Below, piece after piece: positions 34,947 to 43,445 of a stretch of DNA of 64,000 nt. The notes under the pieces were generated by a model. The model was given only the letters and a program-made list of their open reading frames with translations. It was not told the origin of the DNA and did not search any database. The translations under genes were made by a program, and so were the position numbers. Position 1 is the stretch's first letter; the number at the start of each line of letters is the position of its first letter. This DNA comes from JADFAK01 sp047615865 (GTDB lineage: Bacteria; Bacteroidota; Bacteroidia; Flavobacteriales_D; Sanyastnellaceae), in contig JBLHIB010000003.1 in assembly GCA_047615865.1 (NCBI GenBank), positions 9,264-73,263 on the forward strand, read 5' to 3'.

Positions 34947-35685
34947 AAAAAAGATAAGCAAGATGGACTTCAGGAACGAAAAGATTTCGTCCAAACTCAA
35001 ATGGAACCAAACCATTGCCAGTTGACATAAATTCATCGAGCAAAGCATAACTCAGGCCATCGATCCAAAAACCGGATGAATTGGTACTTGTGAGCTCAAC
35101 AACAACCGGAATAACACCAGTTCTCACCTCGCCTCCGACCAGGATGTGCTCACCAAGGATGGTTTGCCACCCAACCTTAAACCATATTTGACCCTTTACA
35201 TAAGCCATGCGATAAGGCGTGTTCACAGCTTCATTAAAACCGCCAGTATTTAATAGAAATGAATCTTTAACTTCAAAATAATCGAAGGATAATTCCATCC
35301 CCCAATATCTGCCAATGGGCGAAATAGCTCCAGTTGTGTATCGAAATCTCCTGAATCCTATTTTCCCACCAAAGCCATACATATTATCGTCCTTGATCTT
35401 GGTTTTGCTACCGTTTGGACGACCTCTTACGAGAGATGGATACATACCTCCCTTTGTGTATTGCGCGCCAACGGAAACTTCCAGATTCCTGTTCACTGTC
35501 CTGGCAATTGCGAGGCCGACCCGTTTTTGCCAAGGTTGAGCATACAACGAAAACCGCTGATAAGAAGTAACATCCCCGTATACATACAAGGCTGTTTTTT
35601 TGCCTAAATATCCACCTTGAGCTTTAACTTCCTTTACAGAAGAAAGCATTAGTAATGCGACGCAAATGAAAATCAATTTATTCAT
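34945..35685 (-). CDS. Predicted outer-membrane beta-barrel protein
   Basis: 246 residues with a signal peptide (MNKLIFICVALLMLSSVKEVKA). The body alternates hydrophobic and polar residues with many aromatic girdle positions (KRVGLAIARTVNRNLEVSVGAQY, MYGFGGKIGFRRFRYTT, YWGMELSFDYFEV) and ends in Phe (VPEVHLAYLF), typical of a small barrel. No named family recognised. It overlaps the M48 protease gene by eight bases, so the two are probably coexpressed. Confidence 0.75.
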   Translation of the reverse strand: MNKLIFICVALLMLSSVKEVKAQGGYLGKKTALYVYGDVTSYQRFSLYAQPWQKRVGLAIARTVNRNLEVSVGAQYTKGGMYPSLVRGRPNGSKTKIKDDNMYGFGGKIGFRRFRYTTGAISPIGRYWGMELSFDYFEVKDSFLLNTGGFNEAVNTPYRMAYVKGQIWFKVGWQTILGEHILVGGEVRTGVIPVVVELTSTNSSGFWIDGLSYALLDEFMSTGNGLVPFEFGRNLFVPEVHLAYLF

Positions 35686-37792
35686 GGCTAATGGATTGAA
35701 TCAGATCATACAAATGCATCTTAATAATTTGGTCTTTATTGCGCAACCCTTTAATCTCTCGACCTTCAGAGTAGATCACTTTTTTAGCTTCAAAATCATA
35801 AAGAGAGTAAACAAAATAGGATTCATATTGGGGGAGAAAGGTATACATCAGATAAAAAGGAATGGCGAGTGGATTTATAAAAGGTAAAACCACCCATGCA
35901 GTTTTATAAATCTCATATGAAACGGCTCGTTCAGTATACATCCCAGCCACTAACAAATAATTGCAATTGTATTGCTCTCTGAGCGCTTCGACATCAGCGG
36001 TATACACCGAGGCTAAGTTGGCTTCGGAATGGATATCTACATCGTTCATCCAATCTCCGATGAGCATCATATCATTCAATTTCCCTACGTCATCTTGGGA
36101 AAAATCGCCTACATCCAGTACACTGTAGTTTTTACCAAAATCTTGGAGGTATCCTTCCATCGTTTCGATGAAGAACTTCTCTTTGTTCTCACCTCCAAGG
36201 AAGTCAATATATTCAGCTTTCCTTGTATCGGCCTGATAATAATAGGGGCTATATACTAAGATAGAATCAGCAAAAAAACTTACTCCTTTTCTCAAAGATT
36301 TCTTTGTCTTCTTGGCCTGTACATATTGACTTTCGGTGTTTTTATTTTCCTTTTCTGCTAGATGAATATCATAAGATCTTTCCCATATTTCGCGCCATGA
36401 GGTATCAGCCGCCATTAACTCCAAATACTCCATACCATTGAAAATTCGGCTGCTTTTGTAAGCAACCCCTACTTCGCGCACTTTATATCCTGTTTCGTCG
36501 ATGATAACCTTCATCAAGCTTTCGCACACATCGTTGTAATACCTGATTTCTGGATCTTCGCTTCTAAACTTGAAAGCCTGATTAAGTGCAACTACTAAAA
36601 TCTCCTCGCTCCTCATGTCATCGAGTAATTCGGCAAGGTCATCTTCTATACCCTGATCGTTCCAAGCGAACTTCGTCATAAAACGCCCTTGATTGTGCTG
36701 CATAGCCAAGTGGTACAAGGATTCCATAAGAGATCTTTTTAAGTATGCATTTCCAGGGAATTCTTTTAGGAGCGTAAGTGCGTGATAAAAACCTGTTACA
36801 TAGAGTCCGTCAGAATTGAAGTAATGGGCAATATCCAGGCGAGACAAATCACGAGCACGTATAAATTCATCTTTCGAAACTAAAAATTCAGCACCATTAT
36901 CTTCAATTTGCCCTCCGAGTTTCTTTTTTAAACTTCTTCTTCTTTCATCTGTACCTGGATGTGTCGTCAATTCGTCATCTAAAACTAAAACAACTTTAGA
37001 AGGCATAATCATGGTCACCGAATCAGGGAAAGCAAAACTGTCTGGCCTGAAAGGTTCCAGATCTATTGGTTGGAAAGAAAATGGGAAAGACGCACTATCT
37101 AAAACGTCATATACAGAATACGCACATTTGGCATTGTATCCCGCTTTCAGAAAAATATCAATTCCCTCTAAGTCAGCTTCTGTTTCAAGGTTTCGGTTAT
37201 ATGCATGTTTTCTAAACAAGCGCTCATTCGCTGCAGAATTCCCCATGTACTGAACCTGGTTTTGAATTTTCACCTCTTCTAGTACCAAGTTAGAATTGTG
37301 GCTATTGATGTAATGAATCGTTTCGTGCGCAAGGATGAATGCCAGCTCGGCTTCATTGCGAACCTTGCTCATCAGACCGAGATTCACCAAAATAATCCCC
37401 TGCTCTGTTGCGTATGCATTGACGTATGGATTGCGCACCATGCGCACTTTAATTTTCTCGCGCACCTCGGGCCTATCTTCAAGAAGTTTGTCCAACACCT
37501 TCTCTACATAATTACCTACCTCATCATTTACAAGGACATTCCCATTGGTCAAGTTATAATCCATGAAGAAATGAGTGCGCAGGTAAAACCCGATCATTGC
37601 TTCTCTTTCTTTATAATTTAAAGTGTCAAATCGCGCATCATTTTCGATGTCGGCATAGAATTTTTCGCTGCTACTCGTCAAATATTCTTCGCTCAACAAT
37701 CCTGAAGAACGCAGTCCTTCGAAATCATCATATTGTCCAAAAGAGCACAAGAAACTGAAGAAAGCACATACTAGTAAAAGCGCAAATCTCAT
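35678..37792 (-). CDS. Secreted M48 family metalloprotease
   Basis: 704 residues. Signal peptide (MRFALLLVCAFFSFLCSFG) and the zinc site HETIHYINSH (HExxH) in FILAHETIHY near residue 165, with a downstream Glu in NLETEADLEGIDIF as the third ligand. This is the BepA/LoiP-type soluble M48 class rather than membrane HtpX. The long C-terminal part (about 320-704) has no recognised domain; it includes a hydrophobic patch (WVVLPFINPLAIPFYLMYTF). A partner role with the adjacent beta-barrel, as for proteases that check outer-membrane proteins, is inference. Confidence 0.85.
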   Translation of the reverse strand: MRFALLLVCAFFSFLCSFGQYDDFEGLRSSGLLSEEYLTSSSEKFYADIENDARFDTLNYKEREAMIGFYLRTHFFMDYNLTNGNVLVNDEVGNYVEKVLDKLLEDRPEVREKIKVRMVRNPYVNAYATEQGIILVNLGLMSKVRNEAELAFILAHETIHYINSHNSNLVLEEVKIQNQVQYMGNSAANERLFRKHAYNRNLETEADLEGIDIFLKAGYNAKCAYSVYDVLDSASFPFSFQPIDLEPFRPDSFAFPDSVTMIMPSKVVLVLDDELTTHPGTDERRRSLKKKLGGQIEDNGAEFLVSKDEFIRARDLSRLDIAHYFNSDGLYVTGFYHALTLLKEFPGNAYLKRSLMESLYHLAMQHNQGRFMTKFAWNDQGIEDDLAELLDDMRSEEILVVALNQAFKFRSEDPEIRYYNDVCESLMKVIIDETGYKVREVGVAYKSSRIFNGMEYLELMAADTSWREIWERSYDIHLAEKENKNTESQYVQAKKTKKSLRKGVSFFADSILVYSPYYYQADTRKAEYIDFLGGENKEKFFIETMEGYLQDFGKNYSVLDVGDFSQDDVGKLNDMMLIGDWMNDVDIHSEANLASVYTADVEALREQYNCNYLLVAGMYTERAVSYEIYKTAWVVLPFINPLAIPFYLMYTFLPQYESYFVYSLYDFEAKKVIYSEGREIKGLRNKDQIIKMHLYDLIQSISHE

Positions 37793-37911
37793 AGGGGCAG
37801 AGCATTTAAGTTATGGCAAAATACAAATATTAGTTAGCCCTTAAAAGTTTCTGATTTTCCGAGAATTCCACTTTTCTTTAGCCATGATCTAAACCCCATC
37901 AAACCAGCAAT

Positions 37912-38721
37912 TTACTTCGCGGGGAGACAAGCGCTCATTTGAATTTGAAGTTTCTGAGCTTCTTCTTTGGCGCTTTGCGCAAATGTTTCATCTGAGCTTG
38001 CATAGATAATGCCCCGTGAACTATTGACTAGTAGTCCGCAATCTTTGTTTGAACCATATTTAACGACCTCGGATAGGCTACCTCCTTGGGCACCAACTCC
38101 GGGAACGAGTAAGAAATGGCTGGGAACTTCGGCGCGAACTTTCGACAGCAGTTCACCTCGTGTTGCTCCAGCCACGTACATCATATTTTCTTCGTTTCCC
38201 CAAGCTGAGGATGTTTCTAAAACATGTTGAAAGAGATGCTTGCCATTGGACTCCAACATTTGAAAATCCATGGCACCAGGATTGGAAGTGAGCGCGAGAA
38301 GAATAACCCATTTCTCATTGTATTCCAAAAACGGGCTTACCGAATCGATCCCCATGTAGGGAGCAACGGTCACGGAGTCGAAGTCCATGTATTTGAAAAA
38401 CGTATCGGCGTAGTACCTTGACGTGTTGCCAATATCTCCTCTTTTGGCATCTGCGATGGTGAAGATATCATTGGGAATAAGCTCAACGGTTTTCTTCAAT
38501 GTGTCCCATCCTGCCGATCCAAGCTTTTCATAGAAGGCGATATTTGGTTTATAGGCGACGGCAAATTCACTCGTCGCCTCAATGATCTGCTTGTTGAATT
38601 CGAAAATCGGATCATTGCAATCCAACAAGTGTTTTGGGATTTTGTCTAGATCAGAATCCAGGCCAACGCATAGAAATGATCGTTTCTTCTGAATGTTGGC
38701 TATTAGGTCGGCTCGTGTCAT
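37912..38721 (-). CDS. pyrF: Orotidine-5'-phosphate decarboxylase (type 2)
   Basis: Decarboxylates OMP to UMP. 269 residues, the long type 2 form. Signatures: SFLCVGLDSDLDKIP, VAYKPNIAFYE, IFTIADAKRGDIGNTSRYYAD with the catalytic Lys-Asp pair, and VPGVGAQGGSLSEV. It lies nine bases after prfA in a purM-prfA-pyrF run, bringing a purine gene, a pyrimidine gene and a release factor together. Confidence 0.96.
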   Translation of the reverse strand: MTRADLIANIQKKRSFLCVGLDSDLDKIPKHLLDCNDPIFEFNKQIIEATSEFAVAYKPNIAFYEKLGSAGWDTLKKTVELIPNDIFTIADAKRGDIGNTSRYYADTFFKYMDFDSVTVAPYMGIDSVSPFLEYNEKWVILLALTSNPGAMDFQMLESNGKHLFQHVLETSSAWGNEENMMYVAGATRGELLSKVRAEVPSHFLLVPGVGAQGGSLSEVVKYGSNKDCGLLVNSSRGIIYASSDETFAQSAKEEAQKLQIQMSACLPAK

Positions 38722-38730
38722 GATAATAAT

Positions 38731-39816
38731 TTAGCCAGTCTCTTGTCCAGCCTGGAGCTTCGAGGCATTTTCAGCCATTTTCAGTGCATCAATGACCGGA
38801 TTCAAATCACCGTCCAGAGTTTGCTGCAACGTATACAAAGTAAGGCTGATCCTATGATCGGTCACTCGGCCTTGTGAATAATTATAGGTGCGAATTTTTG
38901 CCGATCGGTCTCCTGTCGAAACCAAAGTCTTTCTTTCCGCGGCCCGCTCGGCATTGCGTTTTTCCAATTCGGCTTCGTACAGACGAGAGCGCATGACCGA
39001 CAGAGCCTTTTCGTAATTTTTATGTTGTGAACGTCCGTCTTGGCATTCTACGACTACCCCCGTAGGAAGGTGAGTAATTCTCACGGCCGACTCCGTTTTA
39101 TTTACGTGTTGACCACCTGCTCCAGAAGCTCTGTAGGTATCTTTTTTTAAATCGGAAACATTGAGTTGCACATCCACTTCATCGGCTTCGGGCATTACAG
39201 CGACTGTCGCAGCAGAAGTATGCACGCGGCCTTGAGATTCTGTAGCTGGAACACGCTGAACGCGGTGAACTCCTGACTCATATTTCATGGTTCCGTAAAT
39301 ATCATCACCAGAAATGGAGAAGACTATTTCTTTAAATCCCCCGGCCGTTCCATCATTGATATTGGCGATTTCTATCTTCCACCCCTTATTTTCCACGTAC
39401 TTCGAATACATCCGAAAGAGATCACCGGCAAAGATACTGGCTTCATCCCCACCGGTTCCTGCGCGAATCTCCATGATGCAATTCTTGGCATCTTCCGGAT
39501 CTTTTGGAATGAGCATAAATTTAATATCATCCTCCAGCTCCGTTTGCCGAGATTCAAGAGAGTTCAATTCCTCTTTAGCCATTTCCTTCATCTCAGGATC
39601 ATCCTCAGATTTAAGCATCGCCTTACTGGAGACAATATTTTCGAGTACTGTCTTGTACTCTTGGTACATCTCATAAAACTTACCTAATCCCTTATACTCT
39701 TTCATGAGTTTGGAATAGGCCTTTTGATCTGAAATTGTTTCCGGGTCGACAATTTGCTTCGACACCTCGCGGTATCGATCGGCAATTGCTCCTAATTTTT
39801 CAAGTAGATTATTCAT
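38731..39816 (-). CDS. prfA: Peptide chain release factor 1
   Basis: Reads UAA and UAG stops and triggers peptide release. 361 residues. The codon-recognition tripeptide is in RVPATESQGRVHTS (PAT), and the catalytic GGQ is in ASGAGGQHVNKTESAVR. No frameshift site is expected for RF1. It starts two bases after the purM stop and is followed by pyrF. Confidence 0.97.
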   Translation of the reverse strand: MNNLLEKLGAIADRYREVSKQIVDPETISDQKAYSKLMKEYKGLGKFYEMYQEYKTVLENIVSSKAMLKSEDDPEMKEMAKEELNSLESRQTELEDDIKFMLIPKDPEDAKNCIMEIRAGTGGDEASIFAGDLFRMYSKYVENKGWKIEIANINDGTAGGFKEIVFSISGDDIYGTMKYESGVHRVQRVPATESQGRVHTSAATVAVMPEADEVDVQLNVSDLKKDTYRASGAGGQHVNKTESAVRITHLPTGVVVECQDGRSQHKNYEKALSVMRSRLYEAELEKRNAERAAERKTLVSTGDRSAKIRTYNYSQGRVTDHRISLTLYTLQQTLDGDLNPVIDALKMAENASKLQAGQETG

Positions 39817-39818
39817 TC

Positions 39819-41012
39819 TTATCCTTCGTAAACAAAGTTACCGTGTTCTGACTCAATAGTCACTTGCTTTCCCTTCATCGCTTCGCAGCGGCCTACAATT
39901 TTCGCAGGAATATTGAAACTTTCAGCCAAATGGATCAGTTCATTCGCAGTGGCAGTATCAGTGTATACTTCCAGTCGGTGCCCCATATTAAATACCTTGT
40001 ACATTTCCTTCCAGTCTGTCCCTGATTCTGCTTGGATTAAGCGAAACAAGGTAGGCGTTGGAAAAAGAGCGTCTTTCACGATATGCACATCGTCTACAAA
40101 ATGCAGAACTTTAGTTTGAGCTCCACCACTGCAATGGACCATTCCATGAATGTCCGATCTGTGTGACTCAAGAATTTTTTTCACTAGAGGCGCATAGGTC
40201 CTAGTTGGCGAAAGAACCAGTTTTCCTGCATCAAGTGGCACTCCGTCAACATCATCCGTAAGCGCTTTCGAGCCACTGTATACATATTGCTCGTCCGTAT
40301 TTGGATCAAAGCTTTCTGGATACTTTGATGCAAGAGCTTTTGAAAAAACGTCATGTCTAGCAGAGGTAAGTCCGTTGCTACCCATTCCTCCATTGTAATC
40401 AGTTTCATAACTAGCCATACCGTCGCTAGCAAAGGCTACGACGACATCACCAGCTGTTATGTTGGCATTGTCTACAACCTCGTCGCGGCGCATGCGACAA
40501 ACCACTGTTGAATCGACAATGATAGTGCGCACCAAGTCACCGACATCGGCGGTTTCTCCTCCAGTCGATTGAATACCGATGCCATAGGATCTCATATCGG
40601 CCAACAGCTCTTCTGTGCCGTTTATGATAGCAGCAATAACATCCCCAGTAATCAGGTGTTTGTTGCGACCTATTGTCGAAGAGACTAGAATATTGTCGGT
40701 TGCTCCGACGCAGATTAGATCATCAATATTCATGATCAATGCGTCTTGGGCTATACCTTTCCATACGCTCAAGTCACCTGTTTCTTTCCAATACATGTAT
40801 GCTAGGGAAGACTTAGTTCCAGCTCCGTCGGCATGCATAACTATGCAGTGATCTTCGCTACCAGTGAGCGTATCGGGTACTATTTTACAAAACGCCTTTG
40901 GGAAGAGACCTTTATCGATGTTTTGAATTGCCGCATGGACATCTTCTTTCCCAGCGGAAACTCCGCGAGCCATATATCTGGATTCAGCAGCAGCTTTATT
41001 CTCTTCAGCCAT
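39819..41012 (-). CDS. purM: Phosphoribosylformylglycinamidine cyclo-ligase (AIR synthase)
   Basis: Closes the imidazole ring in purine synthesis. The 397-residue Bacteroidota form is longer and more divergent than E. coli PurM, but the hallmark MHADGAGTKSSLAYMYWKETG, the NIDDLICVGATDN block and GIGIQSTGGETADVGDLVRT, and the glycine-rich ATP site, are clear. The N-terminus begins MAEENKAAAESRYMARGVSAG. First gene of the purM-prfA-pyrF group. Confidence 0.9.
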   Translation of the reverse strand: MAEENKAAAESRYMARGVSAGKEDVHAAIQNIDKGLFPKAFCKIVPDTLTGSEDHCIVMHADGAGTKSSLAYMYWKETGDLSVWKGIAQDALIMNIDDLICVGATDNILVSSTIGRNKHLITGDVIAAIINGTEELLADMRSYGIGIQSTGGETADVGDLVRTIIVDSTVVCRMRRDEVVDNANITAGDVVVAFASDGMASYETDYNGGMGSNGLTSARHDVFSKALASKYPESFDPNTDEQYVYSGSKALTDDVDGVPLDAGKLVLSPTRTYAPLVKKILESHRSDIHGMVHCSGGAQTKVLHFVDDVHIVKDALFPTPTLFRLIQAESGTDWKEMYKVFNMGHRLEVYTDTATANELIHLAESFNIPAKIVGRCEAMKGKQVTIESEHGNFVYEG

Positions 41013-41090
41013 GATTAAATGCTATCTATTTGGTCAAACTAATCTCAAGTTTGAACAGCTTTCTATACTGGTCCAGACTTAAATAAAAAA

Positions 41091-41119
41091 GAGGCCGTCC
41101 GAATGTTTCGAACGGCCTC
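41091..41119 (-). terminator. Terminator after the OmpA/PD40 gene
   Basis: GAGGCCGT (41091-41098) pairs with ACGGCCTC (41112-41119), and inside it CGAA/TTCG adds four pairs with a TGT loop. On the minus strand the hairpin is followed by a U-rich run (A's at 41081-41090). It sits 27 bases after the 41146 stop codon. Confidence 0.85.
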
Positions 41120-41145
41120 AAAGTTATGAGATATTAGTCAATCTT

Positions 41146-43143
41146 CTAATTATTATCAGGGGCAACAAAATCGTAACTAACAATTTTAAATACCGTACGT
41201 CGATTTACCTGGTGAGCAAACTCTTGCTCTTCTTCAGTAGCCATCGCGTTAATTTCTTTATCTGTGATAATAGGCTGTGACTTACCAAATCCTACCGGCT
41301 TCATTCTCTGAGGGTGTATACCTTTTGTAATGAGGTAGTTTACACAAGTCTCGGCGCGACGTTGAGAAAGATTCTGGTTGTAATCAGAAGCTCCCCTTGT
41401 ATCGGTATGGGCTTCAAGTTGAATTACAAACGTTGGGTTTCTCGAAAGTAGGTCGTAAAGGTAATTCAACGAATCGGCAGAGTTCACTTCATCGTTGATC
41501 AACAACTCGCTTTTATCAAATGGATACAACACCAAAGGAAGGTCATACTCTGTATCCAGGATAATTGGCTGTAGGAAATACTCACGAGCAAAAGTTGTAG
41601 ACTCGGCAAGTCCAATTGTAGAGAATTGGTCACCAGTGCCAATGTAACCGTCTTTGGCAACATCAACAGAGTAATTTGTTTCGGCGATGATTTGTCCTTC
41701 ACATAGAGCAAATCCACCGTTACCATCAGTTAAAATTTCATAAGACGAACCATCCGTACCTTGAACAATCACTTTAGCGTCGGCAATAGGGTTGCCGCTA
41801 TCAAAGTCATATACTGTTGCTTTCAGGCAGAACTCAAGAGGCGGCATTTTAAAGCTATAGATATCATCTTTTCCTTTTCCTCCTGGTCTATTAGACGAGA
41901 AGAAGCCTTGATCTTTAGCTCCTTCGAAAATAATCCCGAAATCTTCAGATGAAGAGTTGATTGGATATTGCAAGTTAGTAGGGTTTTCCCATTGCATCTC
42001 ACCAACATTCTCGGCGCTGAAGATATCAAGTCCACCAAGTCCGCTTAAACCATTCGAAGAATAATAAAGCGTACCGTTCTCATTAACAAACGGGAACATT
42101 TCGTCACCTGTAGTATTTACTTTATCTCCCAAATTCTTAGGTTTACCCCAAGTTTTAGCTTTTCTGTCAAAGGCTATATACCAAAGATCTTTACCACCAT
42201 AACCTCCTGGCATATCAGAAGCAAAGATCATATTCATATCATCAGGAGTCAAAGTTGGATGACCAACTTGCGAAGAATCATTGCAGCCATCACACTCACG
42301 ATCGATGATTGGAATCAACTCACTAACACCGTAATCCTTCCCTTGCTTCTTCACCGAGTAGATGTCGCAAGCAAAGTTTCCTTTCTTCGTATAGATACAA
42401 CGTGTAAAGTACATGTTGTTGGCCTTCTTGTTAAATGCTGCTGCACCTTCATTGGAAACAGTATTAACTGTATTGTTCAAAGGAGTAGGTGTGCTCCACT
42501 TGCCCTTTTTGTCCCGGGCCGAAGTAAACAAGTCCATAAAGCTTTCACCAGTGATTGGGTCATCTCCAGAACCTACTGCTGCCTGACGCGAAGTAGAGAA
42601 AACCAATTCGTCGTCTTTCTTCGAAGAAAACACAGGAGAATAATCGAATTGTCCTGAATTCAATACAATCTCGTTTTCCACCAAGTAACGCGTTGGCGGC
42701 TCATCAATCATCATAGCTGCGTTCTCACAATCTTTGATTCGGCCATTCGCCAATCCCTTATCACCGCCTCTTTCAAGGTATTTTTGGAATTGAACAACCG
42801 CTTCATCAAACTTACCTTGCTCTCTCAAGCTTTCGGCATAATTGAAATAAAGGTCGTTGTTGGTCTTATAATATTTTGCTGTTATCGCCTTTTTGTACCA
42901 CTCCTCAGCTCCAGCACAGTCTTTCATTAAGCGGTAACATTCACCGATGCGGAATAGAACACGTCCCTTTTCTTCGATGGTATTGATTTTTGGATACACT
43001 CTTTTGTAAGCCTCAGCAGCTTCGTGATAACCTTCTCTGTTGTATTGACTATCAGCATCTTCAGTGTATTTACTTTGAGCTGAAACGGCAATAGCCAGAA
43101 CAAGTGTTAAGCAGGTTAAGATCAGTCTTTGCGCTATTCTCAT
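41146..43143 (-). CDS. OmpA family protein with TPR and PD40 repeats
   Basis: About 665 residues. Signal peptide MRIAQRLILTCLTLVLAIAVSAQ; residues 20-150 have TPR helices (EEWYKKAITAKYY, FNYAESLREQGKFDEAVVQF); a WD40-like PD40 beta-propeller region follows (VFSSKKDDELVFSTSRQ, DMNMIFASDMPGGYGGKDLWYIA); then a Cna-B/CarboxypepD-type domain (FCLKATVYDFDSGNPIADAKV) and a C-terminal OmpA domain (IQLEAHTDTRGASDYNQNLS). Such proteins are often near T9SS or gliding loci. I start at the ATG at 43143, after the predicted promoter; a longer frame to 43194 would start before it. Confidence 0.88.
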   Translation of the reverse strand: MRIAQRLILTCLTLVLAIAVSAQSKYTEDADSQYNREGYHEAAEAYKRVYPKINTIEEKGRVLFRIGECYRLMKDCAGAEEWYKKAITAKYYKTNNDLYFNYAESLREQGKFDEAVVQFQKYLERGGDKGLANGRIKDCENAAMMIDEPPTRYLVENEIVLNSGQFDYSPVFSSKKDDELVFSTSRQAAVGSGDDPITGESFMDLFTSARDKKGKWSTPTPLNNTVNTVSNEGAAAFNKKANNMYFTRCIYTKKGNFACDIYSVKKQGKDYGVSELIPIIDRECDGCNDSSQVGHPTLTPDDMNMIFASDMPGGYGGKDLWYIAFDRKAKTWGKPKNLGDKVNTTGDEMFPFVNENGTLYYSSNGLSGLGGLDIFSAENVGEMQWENPTNLQYPINSSSEDFGIIFEGAKDQGFFSSNRPGGKGKDDIYSFKMPPLEFCLKATVYDFDSGNPIADAKVIVQGTDGSSYEILTDGNGGFALCEGQIIAETNYSVDVAKDGYIGTGDQFSTIGLAESTTFAREYFLQPIILDTEYDLPLVLYPFDKSELLINDEVNSADSLNYLYDLLSRNPTFVIQLEAHTDTRGASDYNQNLSQRRAETCVNYLITKGIHPQRMKPVGFGKSQPIITDKEINAMATEEEQEFAHQVNRRTVFKIVSYDFVAPDNN

Positions 43144-43181
43144 GGCATTAATATTGTTTTCCAATTTCCTTAAACAGAAAG

Positions 43182-43214
43182 CGAAAATACACAATTATAT
43201 TTTAGTTAAACAAA
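43182..43214 (-). promoter_or_regulatory. Candidate promoter of the OmpA/PD40 gene
   Basis: On the minus strand TTTG (43214-43211) is followed after 21 bases by TATTTTCG (43189-43182), one base off TAnnTTTG. Predicted start near 43175 leaves a ~32-base leader before the ATG at 43143. The rest of 43215-43390 is A/T-rich and shows only a short TTTGTCGACAAA palindrome at 43264-43275. Confidence 0.4.
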
Positions 43215-43390
43215 TAACAGATTCTCCTTATTTCACAGGAGTTTCCGCCGTTCAATTATGGGTTTTGTCGACAAATAACTCTACAAGTTATCAAAATCCT
43301 CTGCCGACAAGGTTTCAAATTTCTCGCACAATATAAGAGTATAACACGAGAAGTTAAAAAAGGATACAAAATTTAAATTTTGTTGAAAGA

Positions 43391-43425
43391 AAAAGGTCGT
43401 TTCACGAAGTATGAAACGACCTTTT
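43391..43425 (-). terminator. Terminator after glutamine synthetase
   Basis: A perfect 14-bp stem (AAAAGGTCGTTTCA at 43391-43404 with TGAAACGACCTTTT at 43412-43425) and a 7-base loop. It lies 21 bases after the 43446 stop and is flanked by A/T runs on both sides. Confidence 0.92.
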
Positions 43426-43445
43426 CAATTCTGTATCTGGATATT

